Shown: one piece after another, positions 1 to 5,727 of the stretch
Layout of the letters: every line of letters begins with the position of its first letter
Position numbering within the stretch: the stretch's first letter is position 1
Assembly: GCA_013152105.1 (NCBI GenBank)
Contig: JAADHA010000184.1
Location: 1-5,847 of the forward strand
From: Oligoflexia bacterium
Lineage (GTDB): Bacteria > Myxococcota_A > UBA796 > UBA2385
Direction of reading: 5' to 3'
Length of the DNA: 5,847 bases
Notes under the pieces: model-generated
Databases searched by the model: none
Seen by the model: the letters and a program-made list of their open reading frames with translations, nothing else
What the model was told of the DNA's origin: nothing
Translations under genes and position numbers: made by a program

Positions 1-1802
1 ACAGGGTATCGAACGGGGCTTAGACTCTCGGCAGCACCTTCAATGTAGCTCTGCAATCCAGAGTAGCCATCAAGGGTCACACTCACATTGTCTTCCAAAG
101 GGAAACGGTACGGATTATCACTATCTACCCCAAGGCACGAAGCAAGAAACGACTCAACTAGTGGCCATGCCTCAAGCTGCGCACTTGGAAGCAGGTGCCC
201 TTGCGACGGAAAAAGGACCATGGATTGTCCAGAAATTGAGCTGCTTTGCGTGTCACGAATGCCGACAGCAGATAGCTGGCGCACCATTCGACGCACGCTC
301 GCAAGCGGCACTGCCTGGTCCACTCCTCCTGCAATCGCCAGTATCGCGGGTGCCTTTCCAGCTTTCCTGGGCCAGACACCGGTTCCGGTGATGCTCACTC
401 CGCAAGATGGCGAGATATCCCCACTCGCTCGCGCCCACTCCAAGCCCAATTGACTCCCGTAGCTCATACCGAGGAACGCCACACGCGTCGCGTCAACGAC
501 CCCGTCGTCAACCAACGCCCTCACAGTCGTCTCCACATCCTCAACATCTCGTCCCCCACCAAAAGCCCTGGCGAACGATCGCCCATACCCATCCGACCCA
601 CGGTAATTCACTGCCGCGACCGCCACGCCCAGACTGGCAAGACGCTGCGCTGCAAAGTAGTACTTCCAGTAGAATCGCCGGGTGTCCGGTCCATCGTGGA
701 GCCAGACCACCAACGGCCACTTCGGACTGTCGACAGCATCCACAGCAGTCGGCACCGTGAGATAGACAGCAACCGCAGATCCGTCGCTAGTCGGGAAGTT
801 TTGGACGGAGGTGCTACCTGGTAGCTTGCCCTCTGGAATGGGGCTCTTCCCAAGCGGATTCAACACCCCTTCTGAATTCGAGTACACCCAGTATCGTGGC
901 CCCTCGTCTGGCGCGTCGGACTGAAGAACCCAAACCTGGAGGTCACTCGAAATGCTGGTCGGCATCCAGTCTCGCCCAGCCAACTCCTCACCGATCCTCT
1001 TGCCGATCATGCTGACTCTGTCGTCGAGAAACACCCACGATAGCGTGTCTCCCTCCACGCCAATGCCCAGCGGCGCTCCGGTCTCGGGGTCCTGAATCAC
1101 AGCCGCCACCCCCCCGTACTCGGGAAGCTCCCCAATGAGCTTCTGGGCACCCGTATTCAAGTCAATTTCCGACAGCGCAGTCCGCGGGAACTGCTGCCCA
1201 TCGAGAGCGAGTAGCTTCTCTCCCCACAGGTGGTCCAACACGCGAAAATCGCCAATCCACGGATTGTTGAACGGCCGATGAATCGCATCGCGCCCGTCCG
1301 GATCCTGCACAGTCGTCCTTGTGATCAAGCTACCGTCGCTACGCACATAAAGGTGCTTCCCGGAATCCCTCGTCAGGAGTAGAACGGAGTCCGTTCCAGT
1401 CACCAACGATGTAGCCTGACGTGCATCAGTCGCCACAACGGCTACCCCTTCGTCCTCAAGCCACTCGCGTTCGGATGCCGATACATCGCCGAGAACCGCT
1501 ACAGTAGCAGAGTTCATGCGAGCAACATCACGCGCACCCTCAAAAACCTTCAGGCTCCCTGAATCTACATTCAACACCCCCCACACCTTGAAAGTGGAGA
1601 CGACCAGCATCTGGTCATTGACCCACTCGACAGGGAACCAGCCCAGATTTCCCATGGAGACCATCTCACCCTCATCCAAATGGCCCACCGCCACAGATCC
1701 ATCCATCATGGCGGCGAGCTGGAGTCCATCCGGACTCACGAGCGGAAAAGCCAAGGACATTGCCGGAAGCAGCGCCAGTGCAGACACGCTCATGCCAGCC
1801 AT
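1..1802 (-). CDS. S9-family (prolyl oligopeptidase-like) serine peptidase, 3' end beyond window
   Basis: The frame is open from 1802 to the left edge: 600 full codons, C-terminus not reached. Residues about 20-345 resemble a TolB/DPP-IV-type beta-propeller, opening with an SPDG turn (residues 23-26). From about residue 360 an alpha/beta-hydrolase domain follows: HDGP (369-372, the usual HGGP oxyanion region), NYRGSDGYG (399-407), nucleophile elbow GMSYG with Ser447, Asp495 in GGVDQAVP, and His536 in SQGH. The triad is complete, so an active peptidase cleaving short peptides, often after proline, is likely. The Ser-Asp spacing of 48 is short for the family. No clear signal peptide is seen; the first 20 residues are hydrophobic but lack basic residues. 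The start is uncertain: ATG 1802 has a GGGA about 10 bases upstream, while ATG 1793 overlaps the upstream stop as ATGA. Base composition is lower in GC than the genes to the right, suggesting transfer. Family call firm; exact specificity unknown. Confidence 0.9.
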   Translation of the reverse strand, partial: MAGMSVSALALLPAMSLAFPLVSPDGLQLAAMMDGSVAVGHLDEGEMVSMGNLGWFPVEWVNDQMLVVSTFKVWGVLNVDSGSLKVFEGARDVARMNSATVAVLGDVSASEREWLEDEGVAVVATDARQATSLVTGTDSVLLLTRDSGKHLYVRSDGSLITRTTVQDPDGRDAIHRPFNNPWIGDFRVLDHLWGEKLLALDGQQFPRTALSEIDLNTGAQKLIGELPEYGGVAAVIQDPETGAPLGIGVEGDTLSWVFLDDRVSMIGKRIGEELAGRDWMPTSISSDLQVWVLQSDAPDEGPRYWVYSNSEGVLNPLGKSPIPEGKLPGSTSVQNFPTSDGSAVAVYLTVPTAVDAVDSPKWPLVVWLHDGPDTRRFYWKYYFAAQRLASLGVAVAAVNYRGSDGYGRSFARAFGGGRDVEDVETTVRALVDDGVVDATRVAFLGMSYGSQLGLEWARASGDISPSCGVSITGTGVWPRKAGKAPAILAIAGGVDQAVPLASVRRMVRQLSAVGIRDTQSSSISGQSMVLFPSQGHLLPSAQLEAWPLVESFLASCLGVDSDNPYRFPLEDNVSVTLDGYSGLQSYIEGAAESLSPVRYP

Positions 1803-1987
1803 CCAGGGCCGATCCCAGCATCAACGGTTTCCGAAGCCGCCGATTGGGCCAAATCGAAGAAGGCAGGCGCCTGAATCAACGGTGCGGCAGCAAGCCACCC
1901 CGATGTAGCAGTGAATCCATCATTGCTGGGCTTGCCCACAGTCGACACCAGGGTCTGGGGCCTCAGAGGAATGGTGATGCGCTGCAT
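1790..1987 (-). CDS. Possible 65-aa protein, or frameshifted N-terminus of the S9 peptidase
   Basis: This 65-codon frame starts at ATG 1987, preceded by GGAGG at 1996-1992 with 4-base spacing. It ends in a TGA that shares bases with the peptidase ATG at 1793 (ATGA). The product begins MQRITIPLRPQ, has a mixed alanine-rich composition with two tryptophans, no membrane segment and no motif I recognise. Its codon use is moderate in GC, like the peptidase that follows. Two readings fit. It may be a small gene translationally coupled to the peptidase. Alternatively it may be the true peptidase N-terminus, separated by one frameshift near 1790-1800; the peptidase frame otherwise begins abruptly, without basic residues or a signal sequence. 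The frame stays open further upstream through a TTG at 2038, but that lacks support as a start. Confidence 0.4.
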   Translation of the reverse strand: MQRITIPLRPQTLVSTVGKPSNDGFTATSGWLAAAPLIQAPAFFDLAQSAASETVDAGIGPGWLA

Positions 1988-1991
1988 GTCG

Positions 1992-1996
1992 CCTCC
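1992..1996 (-). promoter_or_regulatory. Ribosome binding site for the 65-codon frame
   Basis: GGAGG lies 4 bases before ATG 1987 on the minus strand. It is the only strong Shine-Dalgarno sequence in front of the peptidase region, and it is the main argument that translation begins at 1987 rather than at 1802 or 1793. Confidence 0.45.
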
Positions 1997-2085
1997 AGGG
2001 TGCGGAAGCAGTGTGGCCGCGGTCTCCCGAGTGTGCAAGGGGTTCAGGTGAAATTGCTATTCTTTTCTATCTATTCGAGCGGACC

Positions 2086-2211
2086 TTCTTGACCGGTCTG
2101 GGCTGCTTCATGGACCCTACTTGCGACCAGGCGGATGCGCTCAACTACAGCGAAGCGTCGTACGGGGGCTTCCTCGCGGTGAAGTCGGATGACCACGCCC
2201 TGTGGCGCTGA
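2086..2211 (+). pseudogene. Probable 3' remnant of a truncated plus-strand gene
   Basis: A plus-strand frame ending at TGA 2209-2211 shows, over its last 41 codons, GC of about 59% at codon position 1, 46% at position 2 and 85% at position 3 (hand count). That is the order expected of a real gene in a high-GC genome. The peptide ends in SYGGFLAVKSDDHALWR; I do not recognise a family. Upstream of about 2080 the same frame stays open to 2011, but the bias disappears and the DNA becomes AT-richer. No ribosome binding site precedes the internal ATG at 2110. The simplest reading is the tail of a resident gene whose 5' part was replaced by the low-GC segment to the left. A 33-aa gene starting at 2110, or chance, remain possible. 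Confidence 0.3.
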
Positions 2212-2270
2212 GTGGACACCGGCAACCCAGGCATACCTCGACGGCGACTGATCCCGGATTGCCCAGAATC

Positions 2271-3302
2271 TCAAATACCGCTGCCCGAGCTGCCGCTGCC
2301 CGAGCTACCGCTGCCCGAGCTGCCACTGTCGTCCGTGCCCAGGTCGAGTTCGTAGTCGACCTCGATCGACATGGCCGGCCGGGGGATGGCGCGGCCCGTG
2401 AAGATGATCGAGTTGGTGCCTGCGCTGTAGTACCAGCCGTCCTGGTCTCGCTGGATCATCAACACGTTGTCGACTCGGACCACCAGCGTCTCGGGACGCG
2501 GGATCGCGTTCAGCTCGAAGTGGTCGTTCCAGGCAGCGACATCCAGGCCGATCCGTTCGAGCACCGGCCCATAATCGTCGGCGCAGACGGATCCGTTGAG
2601 GCCGCCAGTGTAGTCGACCGCTTCGATGTAGCGGGGGCCCGGGCTGGCGGCGCTGACACCCGAAGCGCAGCCCTCGGGCAGATCACCGACGATGGCGTGA
2701 ACGACGACGCGATCCTGACCCGCCAAGGACTGGAATTCGTGCAGGTAGAAGTCCACGGATTCATCAGACTGGTCGTCCTCGTCGCTGACGATCAAGATGT
2801 GGAGCGCGGCACCAGGGCGCATGAAGCCCGGGTTGTTGGCGGGGTTCACGGCCAACAGCGCTTGGGACAGGCCCTGTTCGGTGCGGCTGCCCCCCGTGCC
2901 GACGTCGATGGCGCTCAAGAACATATTCGACAGGTCTTCGGTGTCGGGGTTGAGGACGCCGGACTCCATCGCCACCCCGGCGCTGGCGTCGGTCGTGACC
3001 ACGCCGAGCTGGAAATTTGCCCGGGTGGTGTCCAAGACGCTGGTAAAGGACTCGAAGCTGGCCAGCAGTCGAGCTTGCTCTTCCACCATCGACGCGGAGT
3101 TGTCGACGACGATCAGCACATCGCTGTATTGGTCGACGCCGCCCTGCTGGAAGAGGTCGGTGACCGTGAGTTGGGCATAGCCGTAGTCCGTGCAGCCGGG
3201 CCCGATGCTGATGATCGGCGCGAGCGCCGCCACCAGCAAGGCGCCGACGCCAACTGTGGCCCATGAGTGGCGCTGTGAGCAGCGCGTCGGGTGCAAGCCC
3301 AT
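2271..3302 (-). CDS. Exported VWA-domain protein, probable lipoprotein
   Basis: The product has 343 residues. The chosen ATG at 3302 has GAGG at 3312-3309 with 6-base spacing and an extended -10 element upstream; the frame is open further upstream but without such signals. The N-terminus has basic and histidine residues, a hydrophobic stretch at about 15-33 and Cys37 in IGPGC, a weak lipobox, so outer-membrane anchoring is likely but not certain. A von Willebrand factor A domain spans about 60-265. Its metal-ion-dependent adhesion site is complete: DNSAS (67-71), Thr141 in GGSRT and Asp174 in VSDEDD. VWA domains bind protein or surface ligands through a divalent metal. Cysteines in PEGCASG and SVCADDY could form a disulfide. 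A beta-rich segment with NSIIFTGRAIPRP and IEVDYEL follows, then a Ser/Gly tail made of a 15-bp repeat. It diverges from the CxxCH/propeller gene across a symmetric promoter region. The ligand is unknown. Confidence 0.9.
   Translation of the reverse strand: MGLHPTRCSQRHSWATVGVGALLVAALAPIISIGPGCTDYGYAQLTVTDLFQQGGVDQYSDVLIVVDNSASMVEEQARLLASFESFTSVLDTTRANFQLGVVTTDASAGVAMESGVLNPDTEDLSNMFLSAIDVGTGGSRTEQGLSQALLAVNPANNPGFMRPGAALHILIVSDEDDQSDESVDFYLHEFQSLAGQDRVVVHAIVGDLPEGCASGVSAASPGPRYIEAVDYTGGLNGSVCADDYGPVLERIGLDVAAWNDHFELNAIPRPETLVVRVDNVLMIQRDQDGWYYSAGTNSIIFTGRAIPRPAMSIEVDYELDLGTDDSGSSGSGSSGSGSSGSGI
2278..2328 (-). repeat. 15-bp tandem repeat encoding a Ser/Gly tail
   Basis: Three 15-bp units (2278-2292, 2293-2307, 2308-2322) differ at one base, and a partial fourth unit runs to 2328. 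Read on the minus strand they encode SGSSG repeats that end the VWA protein just before Gly-Ile-stop. Because the unit is a multiple of three, gain or loss of copies would keep the frame. The tail is probably a flexible linker-like end. Confidence 0.9.
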
Positions 3303-3308
3303 GCGGAT

Positions 3309-3312
3309 CCTC
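3309..3312 (-). promoter_or_regulatory. Ribosome binding site fixing the VWA gene start
   Basis: GAGG lies 6 bases before ATG 3302. It selects this start over the much longer open frame that continues upstream to 3689, which would run antisense through the divergent gene. Confidence 0.6.
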
Positions 3313-3325
3313 GGGTGCCACCCAG

Positions 3326-3334
3326 AGTGTAGCA
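3326..3334 (-). promoter_or_regulatory. Extended -10 promoter element of the VWA gene
   Basis: TGCTACACT, read on the minus strand, fits the extended -10 pattern TGnTAnnnT. It lies 23 bases before ATG 3302. No good -35 match is visible at 17 bases (TGCATG is found there), which is tolerable for extended -10 promoters. GGCACC follows 6 bases after the element, near the expected transcription start. Confidence 0.45.
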
Positions 3335-3348
3335 GCGGCGAAGCGGGG

Positions 3349-3356
3349 CATGCATG
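3349..3356. promoter_or_regulatory. CATGCATG palindrome at the centre of the divergent promoters
   Basis: This 8-bp perfect palindrome has its centre at 3352.5, the exact midpoint between the two -10 hexamers (17 bases on each side) and between the start codons at 3302 and 3403. It could be a dimeric regulator's operator acting on both genes, or a shared -35 region. Function is inferred from position only. Confidence 0.4.
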
Positions 3357-3370
3357 TCCAGCATCCTCCG

Positions 3371-3379
3371 TGGTAGTCT
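3371..3379 (+). promoter_or_regulatory. Extended -10 promoter element of the CxxCH/propeller operon
   Basis: TGGTAGTCT fits TGnTAnnnT and lies 23 bases before ATG 3403, the same distance as on the divergent side. The 12-base context CCGTGGTAGTCT recurs with one change at 5631-5642. GGCACC follows 6 bases later at 3386-3391. Confidence 0.5.
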
Positions 3380-3402
3380 TTGACCGGCACCGATGGGCGA
3401 AC

Positions 3403-5019
3403 ATGATCAGCGTTCTTCTCCTTGGGCTGGCCTGTGCCAAGCCCGACCCGACCACAGAGCTCGCACCTGGGCGCGTGATCGAGTCCGTGCTGGTGACCCC
3501 AGGAGACCTGTCGGTGACTACGGGCGCCGGCGGTGGCGAAGGCGTGCAGTTCAGCGCGACCGTGACCTGGGGCGATGGCCAGGTTGTCGAGACCACGACG
3601 GGCGTGGAGTGGACGGCGTCCAACGAGACCGCGGGCACTATCGACGAGACGGGCTGGTTCCAGCCCGTGTCGACCGGCGGCGGCGTCACCTGGGTGACGG
3701 CCGCGCTGGATGGGGTCCAGGGTCAGACGACGGTGACGGTCGTCTACCAGGACACCCTGGTCGAGGGGGACGCGGACAGCAGCTTGTTCGACGCGGCCCT
3801 GGGGACCACCGAAGCGTCGCTGTGGCTGTACCCGGAAGACGGCGTGAACCTGCCGCGCAACACGCCGGGGATCATGTTCCAGTGGGCGGCGCCAAATGGC
3901 CTGGTCGCGGATGCCTGGCGGATCCGCTTCCAGTCCGAAGTGACGGCCCTTACGGTGTATACGACGGCGACCAACTGGACCGCCGACGAAGACACCTGGC
4001 AGGCCATCACCAGCACCAACGCGGGGGGCACGGTGTCGGTCGAGCTTGCGGGCGTGTTCGGCACCGCGATCATCGAAGACCAGCCGCTCGACATCACGGT
4101 CAACCGCTTCGACGCTCAGGGCACGATCGTCTACTGGAGCAGCTCCGCCGCGGGCTTCATGGACATCCCCTATGGCCAGCAGGCCGAGGGCTACCTCACC
4201 AAGGAACAAACCGGCTACTGCGTGGCCTGTCACGCCATCAGCCGCAACGGGGATGTCGCGTTCACCTACGACGGTGGGAACGGCCCCCTCGGGGTCAAGG
4301 ACAAGGACGGCAACGATCTGATCGCCTACGAAGATGGCCGCTTCGGCAACTTCAAGGCGTGGTCACCCGACGCCACGCGGCTGTTGTCGACCTACTACGG
4401 CGACATCACGCTGTGGGACGCCACGAACTGGACCGTGCTGGGCAGCGTGCCCATCCCCGGGGGCGCGACCCACCCCGACTGGTCGCCGGACGGCACCCAG
4501 GTCGTGTTTACTGCTACAGATTCCCTCAATTCGGACTGGAGTTTCGGGTCTGGATCGATCGACGTGATCTCGGTGCTGGATGACGACCAGTGGGGCTCTA
4601 TTCAGACCCTCTACACCTCCCCCGAAGGGCGCAACGCCTACTACCCGGCCTTCTCGCCCGATGGCGAGTGGATCTCCTTCAACCTCTCGACCGGCGACGG
4701 CTACAACGATCTCGACGCCGAGCTGTGGGTGATCCCCTCGGCCGGCGGTGACGCGATCCGCCTCAGCGCAGCGAACCGCGACGTGGACTTGACGAATAGC
4801 TGGACGCGCTGGGGGCCCTTGCCGGACGACGAGATCTTGTGGCTGGCCTTCTCGTCGACGCGGCCCTATGGCGCGGTAACGGCGGGCAATCCGCAGATCT
4901 GGGTCACGGCCTTCGACCCGGCCCAAGCCCAGGAGGGCGACGACCCAAGCTATGCGGCCTTCTGGCTTCCGGGCCAGGACTCGACGCAGAACAACCACGT
5001 GCCCGTGTGGACCGAGTGA
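3403..5019 (+). CDS. Lipoprotein with Ig-like domain, CxxCH motif and TolB-like beta-propeller
   Basis: The product has 538 residues. ATG 3403 begins a short lipoprotein signal, MISVLLLGLAC, with Cys11 as likely lipidation site. It lacks basic residues; a start slightly upstream would add some, but the -10 position favours 3403. Only a weak GGGCGA precedes it. Residues about 26-116 look like a bacterial Ig-like (BIG2-type) domain (VEWTASNETAGTID, then GG and a TVTVVYQ strand). A beta-rich middle part follows. YCVACHAIS gives one CxxCH at 273-277, a potential covalent c-type haem site, with no second copy. From about 315 propeller repeats appear: AWSPDA (Trp320), DWSPDG (Trp360) and FSPDGEW (Phe417). 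Such propellers usually mediate protein contacts, so an envelope binding or redox role is possible; no enzyme motif is seen. It shares a divergent promoter region with the VWA gene and overlaps the next gene. Exact function unknown. Confidence 0.88.
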   Translation: MISVLLLGLACAKPDPTTELAPGRVIESVLVTPGDLSVTTGAGGGEGVQFSATVTWGDGQVVETTTGVEWTASNETAGTIDETGWFQPVSTGGGVTWVTAALDGVQGQTTVTVVYQDTLVEGDADSSLFDAALGTTEASLWLYPEDGVNLPRNTPGIMFQWAAPNGLVADAWRIRFQSEVTALTVYTTATNWTADEDTWQAITSTNAGGTVSVELAGVFGTAIIEDQPLDITVNRFDAQGTIVYWSSSAAGFMDIPYGQQAEGYLTKEQTGYCVACHAISRNGDVAFTYDGGNGPLGVKDKDGNDLIAYEDGRFGNFKAWSPDATRLLSTYYGDITLWDATNWTVLGSVPIPGGATHPDWSPDGTQVVFTATDSLNSDWSFGSGSIDVISVLDDDQWGSIQTLYTSPEGRNAYYPAFSPDGEWISFNLSTGDGYNDLDAELWVIPSAGGDAIRLSAANRDVDLTNSWTRWGPLPDDEILWLAFSSTRPYGAVTAGNPQIWVTAFDPAQAQEGDDPSYAAFWLPGQDSTQNNHVPVWTE

Positions 5020-5540
5020 TGGCGCGGGCCGGGGCAGGACTCTTCGCATCCATCCCGCTGGTGCTGGTGGGCTCTGCTGGCTGTAGTGGGGCCTTTCGCT
5101 CGTCCAGCGCGGACCCGACGGTCGTGACCTGGGCTGGCCCAGCCGGCACCTACCTGGAGCTGGCTCCAGTCGACTCGCCGGACAGCGTGCCCCTGCTCAT
5201 CGAAATCAGCGAGACTTCCTGGGAACTGCGCTACGGCGACTACTGGCGTACCGCCCAGGAAAGCGGCACCTTTGACGTGTCGGTGGACAACGATGGCTAC
5301 TGGGTGGGGGCCAGCTTGATGCTGCCCAATGGACTGGATGTGGGTGCCAGCGCCCAGGGCACGACGGTGTTGGATCAGACCTCGGTCGAGACCTGGTATG
5401 GCACCTTCGACGACGCACTGGTCGTCGATGTGTGGGCGGGTGACTTCCGGGGCAACGCCGCCTATGCCAGCGGGATCGGCCCCATTCAGCTCACCTGGCA
5501 GGGCGTGGACTGGGACATCGTCTACTACGAGCACGAGTGA
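5019..5540 (+). CDS. Small lipoprotein of unknown function
   Basis: The product has 173 residues. ATG 5019 overlaps the stop of the preceding gene as TGATG, so translation is probably coupled; GTG 5016 is an in-frame alternative. The N-terminus MARAGAGLFASIPLVLVG leads to SAGC, a good lipobox with Cys22. The mature part is rich in aromatic residues, Asp, Gly and Val, with alternating patterns such as SWELRYGDYW, GYWVGAS and WDIVYYEHE that suggest an all-beta fold. Apart from Cys22 there is no cysteine, and I see no catalytic motif or known family. Its place in an operon with the CxxCH/propeller lipoprotein suggests the two work together at the envelope, possibly as partner subunits; this is inference from position only. 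Confidence 0.85.
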   Translation: MARAGAGLFASIPLVLVGSAGCSGAFRSSSADPTVVTWAGPAGTYLELAPVDSPDSVPLLIEISETSWELRYGDYWRTAQESGTFDVSVDNDGYWVGASLMLPNGLDVGASAQGTTVLDQTSVETWYGTFDDALVVDVWAGDFRGNAAYASGIGPIQLTWQGVDWDIVYYEHE

Positions 5541-5541
5541 T

Positions 5542-5574
5542 GCTGGCAAGGCCAGCCGTGACCTGAACCAGGTC
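5542..5574 (+). terminator. Two tandem hairpins after the lipoprotein operon
   Basis: GCTGGC (5542-5547) pairs with GCCAGC (5551-5556) across a 3-base loop. GACCTG (5560-5565) pairs with CAGGTC (5569-5574) across another 3-base loop. Both are perfect 6-bp stems starting one base after the stop codon. No T-run follows, so this is not a classic intrinsic terminator. It may serve as a weak terminator or 3' end stabiliser. Confidence 0.4.
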
Positions 5575-5633
5575 GAGGACCACGATCGGGACCACATGCT
5601 GTTCGGCTGATCCTCCAGCTTTGCCCGGCGCCG

Positions 5634-5642
5634 TGGTAGCCT
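5634..5642 (+). promoter_or_regulatory. Extended -10 promoter element upstream of the prenyltransferase gene
   Basis: TGGTAGCCT fits TGnTAnnnT. The 12-base context CCGTGGTAGCCT matches the element at 3368-3379 except for one base. GGCGCC follows 4 bases downstream (5647-5652). It lies 22 bases before the in-frame ATG at 5665 and 85 before ATG 5728. Confidence 0.45.
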
Positions 5643-5689
5643 GGGGGGCGCCTTGCACGCCTCGATGACGCACCCGGAACCGCGAACCC

Positions 5690-5708
5690 CCGCCGGCGCC
5701 CCCGGCGG
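5690..5708 (+). repeat. GC-rich hairpin upstream of the prenyltransferase start
   Basis: CCGCCGG (5690-5696) pairs with CCGGCGG (5702-5708) across a 5-base loop, a perfect 7-bp G/C stem ending 7 bases before the ribosome binding site. If translation starts at 5728 it lies in the leader and could influence translation. If translation starts at 5665 it is coding. Confidence 0.45.
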
Positions 5709-5715
5709 TGCTGAC

Positions 5716-5719
5716 GGAG
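5716..5719 (+). promoter_or_regulatory. Ribosome binding site deciding the prenyltransferase start
   Basis: GGAG lies 8 bases before ATG 5728. The upstream in-frame ATG at 5665 has no comparable site, so 5728 is preferred. Confidence 0.55.
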
Positions 5720-5727
5720 CGTACGCA

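Noticed and set aside
88..853. Several short frames on both strands across this stretch
   Set aside because: They are shadows of the S9 peptidase, whose catalytic triad and oxyanion motifs read through this stretch on the minus strand.
2212..2270. Terminator between the plus-strand remnant and the end of the VWA gene
   Set aside because: Only short, imperfect inverted repeats were found, such as ATCCCGGAT, with no stable stem and no T-run on either strand.
2202..3266. 354-codon plus-strand open frame
   Set aside because: It lies antisense to the VWA gene, whose MIDAS motif, signal sequence and ribosome binding site make the minus strand clearly the coding one. It begins with translated repeat sequence.
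3349..3356. TGCATG as ordinary -35 boxes
   Set aside because: The spacing of 17 bases is right on both strands, but the match to TTGACA is poor. The extended -10 elements make a -35 unnecessary, so an operator is considered equally likely.
3303..3689. N-terminal extension of the VWA frame up to 3689
   Set aside because: The extension would run through the divergent promoter and into the lipoprotein gene. The residues before 3302 are low-complexity Pro/Thr/Ser, while ATG 3302 has a ribosome binding site and a signal sequence.
2764..4233. 489-codon minus-strand open frame
   Set aside because: It lies antisense to the propeller lipoprotein gene and overlaps the VWA gene in another frame. Its product is rich in Arg, Gly, His and Pro with no motif, as expected of a shadow frame in high-GC DNA.
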